From positions 326,044 to 390,043 of the forward strand of contig BDDD01000170.1 in the NCBI GenBank assembly GCA_001972305.1: 64,000 bases of DNA. The letters run 5' to 3'. The position numbers and the translations under genes are program-made. Below the pieces are notes generated by a model. That model did no database searches and was not told where the DNA came from. It was given only the letters and a program-made list of their open reading frames with translations. Of the stretch, positions 46,401-57,952 are shown in pieces; the first letter of the stretch is position 1; every line of letters begins with the position of its first letter. This stretch comes from Cephalotus follicularis. Taxonomy: Eukaryota > Streptophyta > Magnoliopsida > Oxalidales > Cephalotaceae.

Positions 46401-48552
46401 CTCTAGTAGGCCAAATCACATATATGTGCCATGGTTTTAGTTTTTGACTTAACGAAGGCACATATTTCCTTCCTAAGGGCAAAAAATAAGGAACGTGGCT
46501 CCTCGGACGCCAAATGACTTTCATATGTGCAAAGGGTGAAGTGTTTGCATTAATGAATTGTCAAATTGCCATCCTAATTGCCAAACATGAGGCTCTTGAC
46601 TTTTGAGAGGCCAAATTCCCTTCTTATGTGCCTTGGTAAAGAGTTTGACTTAAGAAATTCTTAAATTGCCTTCAAGACTACAAAAGGAGAGGCCATGGCT
46701 TCCAGAAGGTTAAATGACCTCCTTATATGCCAAGGGTGAAGTGTTTGACCGAATAAAGGCTTAAATTCACTTTCTAGACATCAAAGATTGGTCCTTTGGT
46801 CTATATCAGGCCAAATCACTTATATGTGCCAGGGTTTAAGTGTTTGACTCCTAAGTGAAAAACATAAGGACCTTGGCTCCTGGACGACAAATTAACTTTC
46901 ATCTATGCCAAGGGTTAAGTGTTTGAGTTAAAGAATGGTCGAATTACCATCCTAAGTGCCAAACATGAGGCTGTTGGCTTCCGGGAGGCCAAATGCCCTT
47001 CTTTTGTGCCTTGGTAAAGATTTTGACTTAATAAATGCTTAAATTACCTTCCTAAGTGCCAAAAATGAGGTCATGCCTTCCAGAAGGCTAAATGACCTTC
47101 TTCTATGTAAAGAGTGAAGTGTTTGACTGAATGAAGGATTAAATTGACTTTTTGGGCACCAAAGATTAGTCCTTTGGTCTCTAGCAGGCCAAAGCACTTA
47201 TATGTACCACGGTTTAAGTGTTTGACTTAACGAAAGCACATATTTCCTTCCTAAGTGCTAAAACATAAGGACCTTGGCTCCTAGAAGGCCAAATGACTTT
47301 CATATGTGCCAAGGGTTAATTGTTTGAGTTAAAGAATGGTCAAGTTGCCATCCTAAGTGTGAAACATTAGGCTCTTAGCTTCCTGGAGGCCAAATGCCCG
47401 TCTTATGTGCCTTTGTAAGGAGTTTGACTTAAGAAATGTTTAAATTGTCGTCCTAAGTGCAAAAAATGAGATCATGGCTTCCAGAAGGCTAAATGACCTT
47501 CTTATGTGCCAAGGATGAAGTGTTTGACTAAGTGAAGGCTTAAATTGACGTTCTAGACACCAAAGACGAGTCCTTTGGTCTCTCGCAGGGCAAAATCACT
47601 TATATGGGATATGGTTTAAGTGTTTGACTAAACGAAGGCACATACTTCCTTCCTAAGTGCAAAACATAAGGACCTTGGTTCCCAGAAGGCCAAATGACTG
47701 TCATATGTGCCAAGTGTGAAGTGTTTGAGTTAGGAAATCGTCAAATTACCATCAGAAGTGCCAAACATGAGGCTCTTTGCTTCCGAGAGGCCGAATGACC
47801 TTCTTATGTGCCTCAGTAAAGAGTTTGACTGAAGAAATGCTTAAATTACCTTCCTATGTGCCAAAAATGAGGCCATGACTTCCAGAAGGCCAAATGACCT
47901 TCTTATATGCCAAGGGTGAAGTGTTTGACTAAAGGAAGGCTTAAATTGACTTTCTAGACAGTAAAGATGAGTCCTATGGTCTCTAGTAGGCCAAATAAAT
48001 TATATGTGCCACGGTCTAAGTGTTTGCCTTAACGAAGGCACATATTTGCTTCCTAAGTGCAAAACATAAGGACCTTGGTTCTTGGAAGGCCAAGTGACTT
48101 TCATATGTGCCAAGGGTGAAGTTTTTGAGTGAAGGAATTGTCAAATTGCCAACCTAAGTGCCAAACATGAAGCTCTTGGCTTCTGGGAGGGCAAATGCCT
48201 TTCTCATGTGCCTTGGTAAAGAGTTTGACATAAGAAAATCTTAAATTCCCTTCGTAAGTGCGAAAAATCAGGCCATGGCTTCCAGAAAGCTAAATGACGT
48301 TCTTGTGTGCCAAGGGTGAAGTGTTTGACTAAATGAAGGCTTAAATTGACTTTCTAGACACCAAAGATGAGTCCTTTGGTCTCTAGCAGGCCAAATCACT
48401 AATATATGCAACGGTTTAAGTGTTTGACTTAATGAAGGCACCTATTTCCTTCCTAAGAGCAAAACATTAGGACCTTGGCTGCTGGAAGCCCAAATGACTT
48501 TCATATGTGCCAAGGGTGAAGTGTTTGAGTTAAGGAATGGTCAAATTGACAT

Positions 48553-51450
48553 CCTAAGTGCAAAACATAAGTACCTTGGCTCCTTAAAGGCCAAATTACT
48601 TTCATATGGGTCAAGGGTGAAGTTTTTGAGTTTAGGAATGGTCAAATTTCCATCCTAAGTGCTAAACATGAGGCTCTTAGCTTCCGAGAGGCCAAATGCC
48701 CTTTTTATGTGCCTTTGTAAGGAGTTTGACTTAAGAAATACTTAAATTGCCTTCCTAAGGGCCATAAATGAGGCCACGACTTCCAGAAGTCTAAATGACC
48801 TTCTTATGTGCTAATGGTGAAGTGTTTGACTGAATGAAAGCTTAAATTGACTTTCTAGACACCAAACATCACTCCTTCGACCTCTAGTCGGCAAAATCAT
48901 TTATATGTGCCACGGTTTATGTGTTTGACTTAACGAAGGCATATATTACCTTTCTATGTGCAAAACATAAGGAGCTTCACTCTAGGAAGGCCAAATGACC
49001 TTCATATGTGCCAATGGTGAAGTTTTCAAATTAAGGAATGGTCAAATTGCCATTTTATGCACCAAACCTGAGGCCCTTGGCTTCCGGGAGGTCAAATTCT
49101 CTTCTTATGTGCCTTGGTAAAGAGTTTGACTTAAGAAATGCTTAAATTACCTTCCTAAGTGCCAAAAATGAGGCCATGGCTTAGAGAAGGATAAATGACC
49201 TTCTTATGGGCCAAGGGTGAAGTGTTTGCCTGAATGAAGGATTAAATTGACATTCTAGATACCAAACATTAGTCCTTTGGCCTCTAGTCTGCAAAATAAC
49301 TTATATGTGCCATGGTTTAAGTGGTTGACTTAACGAAGGCACATACTACCTTCCTAAGTGCAAAACATAAGGCCATTGCTCCTGAAAGGTCAAATGACCT
49401 TCATATGTGCCAACAGTGAAGTGTTTGAGTTAAGGAATGGTCAAATTGCCATCCTAAGTGACACACATGAGGCTCTTGGTTTCCGGGAAGTCAAATGCCC
49501 ATCTTATGTGCCTTGGTAAAGAGTTTGGCTTAAGAAATGCTTAAATTGCCTTCCCAATTGCCAAAAATTAGGCCATGGCTTCCAGAAGGCTAAATGACCT
49601 TCTTGTGCCAAGGGTGAAGTGTTTGACTGAATGAAGGCTTAAATTGACTTTCTATAGACACCAAAGATGAATCCTTTGATCTGTTGTAGACCAAACCATT
49701 TATATGCATCACAGTTTAAGTGTTTGACTTAACGAAGGCAAATATTTCCTTCCTAAATGCTAAAACATAAGGAACTTCACTTCTGGAAGGCCAATTGACT
49801 TTCATATAAGCCAAGGCTGAAGTGTTTGTGTTAAGGAATGGTCAAATTGATATCCTAAGTGCCAAACATGAGGCTCTTTGCTTCTGAGAGGCCAAATGCC
49901 CTTGCTATGTGTCGTGGTAAAGAGTTTAACTGGAGAAATGCTTAAATTGTCCTCCTAATTTCCAAAAATGTAGCCTTGGCTTCAAGAAGGCTAAATCACC
50001 TTCTTATCTTCCAATGGTGAAGTGTCTGACTGAATGAAGGCTTAAATTGACTTTCTAGACACCAAACATGAGTCCTTTGCCTCTAGCAGGCCAAATCACT
50101 TATATGTGTCATGGATTAAGTATTTGACTTAACACAGGCACATATTACCTTCATAAGTGTAAAACATAAGGACATTGGCTCCTGAAAGGCCAAAAGACCT
50201 TTATATGTGCCAAGGGTGAAGTGTTTGAGTTAAGAAATGGAGAAATTGCCATCCAAAGTGTCAAACATGAGGCTCCTGGCTTTTGGCAGTCCATATGCCC
50301 TTTTTATGTTCCGTGGTAAAGAGTTTGACATAAGAAATGCTTAAATTACGTTCCTAAGTGCCAAAAAATGAGGCCACGGCATCCAGAATGCTAAATGACC
50401 TTCTTTTGTGCCAACGGTGAAGTGTTTGACTGAATGAAGGTCTAAATTGACTTTCTAGACACCAAATATGGGACCTTTGGCCTCTAACAGGCCAAATAAG
50501 TTATATGTGCCACGGTTTAAGTAGTTGACTTAACGGAAGCACATACTACCTTCCTAAGTGCAAAACATCAGATATGTGGCTCCTAGAAGGCCAAATGACC
50601 TTCATATGTTCCAAGGGTGAAGTGTTCGGGTTAAGAAATGGTCAAATTGGCATCCTAAGTTCCAAACATGAGGCTCTTGACATTTGGGAGGCCAAATGCC
50701 CTTTTTTATGTGCCTTGGTAAAGGGTTTGACTTAAGAAATGTTTAAATTGCCTTCCTAAGTGCAAAAAATCAGGCCATGGCTTCCAGAAGGCTAAATGAC
50801 CTTCTTATGTACCAAGGGTTAAGTGTTTGACTGAACAACGACTTAAATTGACTTTCTAGAAACAAAAGATGAGTCCTTTGGTCTCTATTTGGCCAAATCA
50901 CTTATGTGTCCAACGGTTTAAGTGTTTGACTTAACGAATGCACGTGTTTCCATCCTGTGTGCAAAACATCAGCACCTTGGCTCCTGGAAGGCCAAATGAC
51001 TTTCATATGTGCCAAGGGTGAAGTGTTTGAGTAAACGAATGATGAAATTGCCATCCTAAGTGCCAAAAATGGGGCACTTCACTTTCGGGAGGCCAATGCC
51101 CTTCTTATATGCCTTGGTAAAGAGTTTGAAGAAATGCTTGAATTGTTTTTATGAATGCCAAAAAAGAGGCCATTGCTTCCAAAAGGCAAAATAACCTTCT
51201 TGTGTGCAAAGGGTGAAGTGTTTTACTGAATGAAGGCTCAAATTGACTTTCTAGACCCCAAAGGTGTGTCCTATGGTCTCTAGCAGGCCAAATCACTTAT
51301 ATGTGGCACGGTTCAAAGGTTTCACTTAATGAAGCCACATATTTCCATAATAAGTGAAAAACATAATGTCATTGACTCATGGAAGGCCAAATGACTTTCA
51401 TATGTGAAAAGGGTGAAGTGTTTGAGTTAAGGAATGGTCAAATTACCATC
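48553..51450. repeat. Satellite superblock, copy 1 (about 2.9 kb)
   Basis: Starts with an extra B monomer carrying CATAAGTACCTTGGCTCCTT. It then contains a variant ACTCCTTCGACCTCTAG (near 48890), a TTTCTATAGACAC variant (near 49649) and a CACGTGTTTCCATC variant (near 50941). The same variants follow in the same order from 51451, so this is one copy of a tandemly repeated block. Confidence 0.8.
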
Positions 51451-53950
51451 CTAAGTGCAAAACATAAGTACCTTGGCTCCTTGAAAGCCAAATGACTTTC
51501 ATATGGGTCAAGGGTGAATTGTTTGATTTTAGGAATGGTCAAATTTCCATACTAAGTGCTAAACATGAGGCTCTTAGCTTCCGAGAGGCCAAATGCCATT
51601 TTTATGTGCCTTTGTAAGGAGTTTGACTTAAGAAATGCTTAAATTACCTTCCTAAGTGCCATAAATGAGGCCAAGGCTTCCAGAAGGATAAATGACCTTC
51701 TTATGTGTCAATGGTGTAGTGTTTGACTGAATGAAAGATTAAATTGTCTTTCTAGACACCAAACATGACTCCTTCGACCTCTAGTTGGAGAAATCATTTA
51801 TATGTGCCACGGTTTATATGTTTGACTTAACGAAGGCACATATTACCTTCCTAAGTTCAAAACATAAGGAGCTTGGCTCTAGAAAGACCAAATGACCTTC
51901 ATATGTGCCAATGGTGAAGTGTTTAAATTAAGAAATGGTCAAATTTCCATTTTATGCACCAAACATGAGGGCCTTGGCTTCCGTGAGGTCAAATTCCCTT
52001 CTTATGTACCTTGGTAAATAGTTTGACTTAAGAAATGCTTAAATTGCCTTCCTAAGTGCCAAAAATGAGGACATGGCTTAGAGAAGGCTAAATGACCTTC
52101 TTATGTGTCAAGGGCAAAGTGTTTGCCTGAATGAAGGCTTAAATTGACCTTCTAGACAGCAAACATTAGTCCTTTGGCCTCTAGTCTGCGAAATAACGTA
52201 TATGTGCCACGGTTTAAGTGGTTCACTTAACAAAGGCACATACTACCTTCCTAAGTGCAAAACATAAGGACCTTGGCTCCTGAAAGGTCAAATGACCTTC
52301 ATATGTGCCAACGGTGAAGTGTTTTGAGTTACGGAATGGTCAAATTGCCATCCTAAGTGCCAAACAAGAGGCTATTGGTTTCCGGGAAGTCAAATGCCCT
52401 TCTTATGTGCCTTGGTAAAGTGTTTGTCTTAAGAAATGCTTAAATTGGCTTCCTAATTGCCAAAAATTAGGCCATGGCTTCCAGAAGGGTAAATTACCTT
52501 CTTGTACCAAGGGTGAAGTGTTTGACTGAATTAAGGCTTAAATTGACTTTCTATAGACACAAAAGATGAATCCTTTGGTCTGTGGAAGACCAAATCATTT
52601 ATATGCATCACGGTTTAAGTGTTTGACTTATCGAAGGCACATATTTCCTTCCTAAAGGCTAAAACATAAGGAACTTCGCTCCTGGAAGGCTGATTGACTT
52701 TAATATGTGCCAAGGCTGACGTGTTTGAATAAAGGAATGGTCAAATTGATATCTTAAGTGCCAAATATGAGGCTTTTTGCTTCTGAGAGGGCAAATGCCC
52801 TTGTTATTTGCCGTGGAAAAGAGTTCGACTGGAGAAATGTTTAAATTGGCTTCCTAATTGCCCAAAATGTGGCCTTGGCTTCCCGAAGGCTAAATCACCT
52901 TCTTATGTTCCAATGGTGAAGTGTTTGAATGAATGAAGACTTAAGTTGACTTTCTAGACACCAAACATGAGCCCTTTGGCCTCTAGCAAGCCAAATCACT
53001 TATATGTGCCACGGTTTAAGTGTTTTACTTAAGGCAAGCACATATTACCTTCCTAAGTGCAAAACATAAGGACTGTGGCTCCTAGAAGGCCAAATGACCT
53101 TCATATGTGCCAAGGGTGAAGTGTTTGAGTTAAGAAATGGTCAAATTTCCATTCTAAGTTCCAAACATGAGGCTCTTGACTTTTGGGAGAGCAAATTCCC
53201 TCTTTTATGTGCCTTGGTAAACGGATTGACTTAAGAAATTCTTAAATTGCCTTCCTAAGTGCCAAAAATCTGGCCATGGCTTGCAGAAGGCTAAATGAAC
53301 TTCTTACATGACAAGGGTTAGGTGTTTGACTGAACAACTGCTTAAATTGACTTTCTAGACACAAAAGATGAGTCCTTTGGTCTCTAGCAGGCCAAATCAC
53401 TTATATGTGCAACGGTTTAAGTGTTTGACTTAACGAATGCACGTGTTTCCATCTTAAGTGTAAAACATCAGGACCTTAGCTCCTGGAAGGCCAATTGATT
53501 TCATATGTGTCAAGGGTAAAGTGTTTGAGTTAACGAATGATGAAATTGGCATCCTAGGTGCCAAAAATGGGGCTTTGCGCTTTCGGGAGGCCAATGCCCT
53601 TCTTATGTGCCTTGACAAAGAGTTTTACTGGAGAAAAGCTTGAATTGATTTCCTGAGTGCCAAAAATGAGGCCATGGCTTCCAGATGGCTAAATGACCTT
53701 CTTGTGGGCCAAGGGTGAAGTGTTTTACTGAATGAAGGCTCAAATTGACTTTCTAGACACCAAAGGTGTGTCCTATGGTCTCTACCAGGCCAAATCACTT
53801 ATATGTGGCATGGTTCAAAGGCTCCACTTAATGAAGCCATATATTTCCTTCATAAGTGAAAATCATAAGGTCATTGGCTCGTGGAAGGCCAAATGACTTT
53901 CATATGTGCAAAGGGTGAAGTGTTTAAGTTAAGGAATGGTCAAATTGCCA
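51451..53950. repeat. Satellite superblock, copy 2 (about 2.5 kb)
   Basis: Repeats the marker variants of the previous block: the extra B monomer at 51451, ACTCCTTCGACCTCTAG near 51769, TTTCTATAGACAC near 52545 and CACGTGTTTCCATC near 53440. The spacing to copy 1 is about 2.9 kb for the first markers and about 2.5 kb for the last, so this copy holds about one 400-bp unit fewer. Confidence 0.8.
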
Positions 53951-54868
53951 TCATAAGTGCTAAACACGAGGCTCATGGCTTCCGGTAGGCCAAATGCCCA
54001 GAAGGCTAAATGACCTTCTTATGTGCCAATGGTGAAGAGTTTGACTGAATGAATGCATAAATTGACTTTCTAGACACCAAACATGAGTCCTTTGGCCTCT
54101 AGTCGGTGAAATCACTTATATGTGCCTCGGTTTAAGTGTTTGACTCAACGAAGGCACATATTGCCTTCCGAGGTGCAAAACATAAGGACCTTGGCTCCTG
54201 GAAGGCCAAATGACCTTTATATGTTCCAAGGGTAAAGTGGTTGAGTTAAGGAATTGTCAAATTACCATCCCAAGTGCCAAACATGAAGCTCTTGGATACT
54301 AAGAGGTCAAATGCCCTTCTCATGTGCCTCGGTAAAGAGTTTGACCTAAGAAAAGCTTAAATTGCCCTCCTAAGTGCCAAAAATGAGGCCATGGCTTACA
54401 GTAGGTTAAATGGCCATCTTTTGTGCCAAGGATGAAGTGTTTGACTGAATGAAGGCGTAAATTGACTTTCTAGACACCAAAGATGTGTCCTTTGGTCTCT
54501 AGCAGGCCAAATCACTTATGTTTCCCACGGTTTAAGTGTTTGACTTAACGCAGGCACATATTTCCTTCCTAAATGAACAACATAAGAACCTTGGCTCCTG
54601 GAAGGCAAGTGACCTTCATTTGTGCCAAAGGTGAAGTGTTTGATTTAAGGAATTGTCGAATTACCATTCTAAGTGCCAAACATGGGGCTCTTGGCTTCTT
54701 GGAGATCAAATGCCCTTCTTATGTGCCTTGGTAAAGAGTTTGACTTAAGAAATGCTTAAATTGCCCTCCTAAGTACAAAAAATGAGGCCATGGCTTACAG
54801 AAGGCTAAATGACCTTCTTCTGCGCCAAGGGTGAAGTGTTTGACTGAATGAAGGCTTAAATTGACTCT

Positions 54869-54873
54869 CTAGA
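54869..54873. repeat. Target site duplication CTAGA (partner at 57953-57957)
   Basis: The first five bases of a satellite monomer A are repeated exactly on both sides of the solo LTR. Confidence 0.95.
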
Positions 54874-57800
54874 TGTAACACCCCCGAATGGCGGGAGTCT
54901 TTACGGTTCATAATCCAAAACTAAACATAATAAAATCTATATAACATAGCTCGATTTTAATCCTTTTTATAAAAAAATTAACTTATCTTCTATTTAAAAT
55001 GTGTGATGGTCTAAACATTACATTCATCTTCTAAAACATAGTTTGAAACTAAAATCGTAGTCTGAAAGCTTAAACATAATCAAAAGTCATAAACTGGAAC
55101 GCATAACATTGTTCAGAAGGGGTCCTAACATGACCATAAAATAACTAAACATAAACGGATCCATCTCCTAAGTGATATTCAGACATAAGTGACATCTCTC
55201 TCATCTCACGTTTCCTGGATGCTGTCCCCGAATACTTGCCGCATTGAAAACAAAACACGACTGAGCAAACCTCAGTACAGATATAGAATCATAAAACATA
55301 AAATGATACTTTAAAGGATAGAAAATACCTAAACCTTTAAATATCATATACCTCATACATAAAATAATTTAACATTATTTCCGAAAGCGAAAGTAAGTAG
55401 TCATACTATCAAGTCAAAACAAATATCCAATTTTCAAAGCGTTATTCAAATTTCAAAACATAATCCAAGTTCAAAACCAAATCTAAATTTCAAAACAGTA
55501 TCCGAAATGAAATCCAATTTCTTTAACATTATCCGAGTTAAAAATTCCAAAACAACAACAGTGATTTATCCGATTCCATAATCTCATCCCAAAGATCCAA
55601 AGTGCATACACATATGCGTAATTGCGAGGGGTTCATGACACCCACATGCCAAACGGAAAGACGTGTACGGCACTACACCATCAATCCCCAGAATTCATAT
55701 CCTTAACATATTGCATATTTCATCACATATGCAATAAACTAGAATCGATTCATACACCTCTATCATACATAACAGATCCATAAATCCACCTCATGGAATG
55801 TATTCATAACATAGAGAGACGCATAGTCTAATCACACCGCTACGGAAGTGTCATGTCCCCGTGCCAGGCCTACGACATGCCTATGGTACCTCCATATGTC
55901 GGAAATATCTCTGTATATCCTTATTTCAAAACATTGTTCATTCCAAAATAGTTTAAAAACATAGACACATTCTCTAAACATTTTCTGAACATATCATAAT
56001 CTTTAACATACTTCCTAATGTGAACGTCATATCGTTATCAAAATCAGTATACTTTCATAGTAAGAAATCAACTCATTTGTTTTCAAAATAAAGAGACGAT
56101 TGCTTAACATTTCGTAACGTTTTAGAACCGAATTATAAAGCCAGAAAATATTTAGTTTCACAAGAATATCATACCGACTTTATTTCTGAACATATCAAAA
56201 TACGAAGCATAACGAAGTTCTTAAAATTGAAGAAAACATATTCATAAAGCTGAATTTATTTCGACTAATACAAATGTCCAAGAAGAGAAATCCATACATT
56301 ATTCATAAAGTAAAACTATTTTTTTACTCTAATAAAACCAATATGAGGGTATCAAGGAATGTAAAATCCGTACAAAGCATATTTGAATCCATTTCAGTAA
56401 AACCAAAGGAATAAGCCAAGAACGAAGAATATGTACCTTAAGTGATCACAGAAATAACTTTACGAATTGATCAACAATTTCTAATTGCCCCTCGTAGCAC
56501 AAAAATCTAAAAGATACAATATCATTCATATAAGGATTTGAAAACTGCTTCCGAATATGAAAACAGAAATTCAACGGTGCTTAAGACAGACTCCAAATCA
56601 TTAGAAGAACAAACGAATAACAAAACTTGAAACCATAAATTTACTGGACAGAACAAGCCGACTGTAACAAAGTCCAGTCGACTGTTCAAAGGGTGGCAGT
56701 CGACTGTATAGCATAGGCAGCCGACTACATAAACTGGGCTACAACCAGTCAACTATGACAGGGTTCCAGTCGACTATGCAAGGCAAAACATCTGGCTGCT
56801 TCTTTAGACAACCAACTACACAAATCGAAACAGCCGACTGTTCTGCTTGACAGAACAGCAAAAATCTAACAAACCTATGCCAATTTTCTGTCAAAACTTG
56901 TTTATCACATTACCAGAGGATCCTAATCATTTACATAGGACTTATGTGACACAACAGTTACATTAGAGCATAAAGAAACAAGAAATTTATGCAATGGTGA
57001 TCATATTTTTAAAGAGACTTAAGAACTTCTAACCTCTACACATATGATCCGATTCTATCAAAGCATTATCATAAGGTTATCATACCAGATTAACCGGTTT
57101 ATATTAGGTATCCTAAGGCTGCCATCAGAAATTATAAACCAACAGGACATAAGTCAACAAGATAACCATATTCATATTCATAGCTATGTGATCAATTTTC
57201 TGTCAAACCTTAACTGTTAGATTGAAAACCTGTTTACTACCACTACAAGACAACTCGGGACTTGTTAACAGTCTCAGAAACTATAACAAAGCATATAATG
57301 GCAAGTGTCAAATCCAAAACGCACTAGCAGCCTATATACGAGAGGATTGGATAACATTAAGACCAAAACTAATTGCTAAACCATAACAACAAAGGAAAAC
57401 AAACATGATATGATGATCAAAGAAGAACACAATAGATTCCAAATCATGCAGGTTCGACTACCAGGCGCAAGAAAAATAGTGGTGGCTTACACAATGGCAA
57501 TTGGCATACATAAACATAAAGGAGGAAGCAATTTCAGCTGAGATGAGGTAAGAGAGAATCACAAACTGATATGGTAAGGAAATTGGGCAGCAATTTCGGT
57601 AGAGATAGGGAGAAAGGAAGGAAAAGTATCGGTTTTGGAAGAAAGAAGAAGAAACGTATGGGAGAGGGAAAGGAGAAATAGGAAACAAATAGGTTTTAAA
57701 TAGCAAAAAGTATTCATTTTCAAAATAAAACAATTTTACCATATTACTAATGTAAAACTTATTTAAAATTAAATTTAAAAAATAATACAATTAATTTTAC

Positions 57801-57952
57801 TTATCCATGTACATATTCTACCCAATATCCCAAAGCCCAAAGATGGTATCATTTAGCCCAAAGCACAAAAAACCCAAAACAAAATAGACCAATAATATAA
57901 CAAAACAAAATAAAAGCCCAAACATATGCACATCAGTAAATGGGGTATTACA
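54874..57952 (-). mobile_element. Solo LTR related to the chromovirus LTR (3079 bp, fossil)
   Basis: On the minus strand it runs from TGTAATACCCC to CGGGGGTGTTACA, the same ends as the chromovirus LTR at 17746. It shares its 3' blocks (GTACTGAGGTTTGCTCAG and ATGCGGCAAG), but most of the interior differs. It is flanked by CTAGA on both sides (54869-54873, 57953-57957). It is a single LTR with no internal region. It holds a CAGTCGACTG cluster (about 56650-56850). A 110-residue frame at 57458-57790 has no recognisable domain and is likely incidental. Confidence 0.92.
56650..56850. repeat. CAGTCGACTG motif cluster in the minus-strand solo LTR
   Basis: About nine variants (CCAGTCGACTGT, GCAGTCGACTGT, GCAGCCGACTAC, CCAGTCAACTAT, CCAGTCGACTAT, CAACCAACTAC, ACAGCCGACTGT), spaced about 20-35 bp. 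Decayed copies mostly show GTCGAC to GCCGAC or GTCAAC. Confidence 0.9.

Larger units (their letters stand above)
43412..54873. repeat. Satellite array, segment 4 (longest uninterrupted run)
   Basis: About 11.5 kb of uninterrupted A-B-C-D satellite following the LINE poly(A). Most units are close to 400 bp, but two contain an extra B monomer (near 48553 and 51451), and one monomer A is shortened near 46845. The stretch from 48553 to about 53950 is two copies of a larger block. It ends at the CTAGA start of a monomer A where a solo LTR is inserted. No gene is seen. Confidence 0.95.

Noticed and set aside
57458-57790. A 110-residue minus-strand frame in the solo LTR
   Set aside because: It lies inside an LTR, has a low-complexity FPYVSSSFF-like composition and no domain. 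It could be an LTR-borne ORF, but there is no support.
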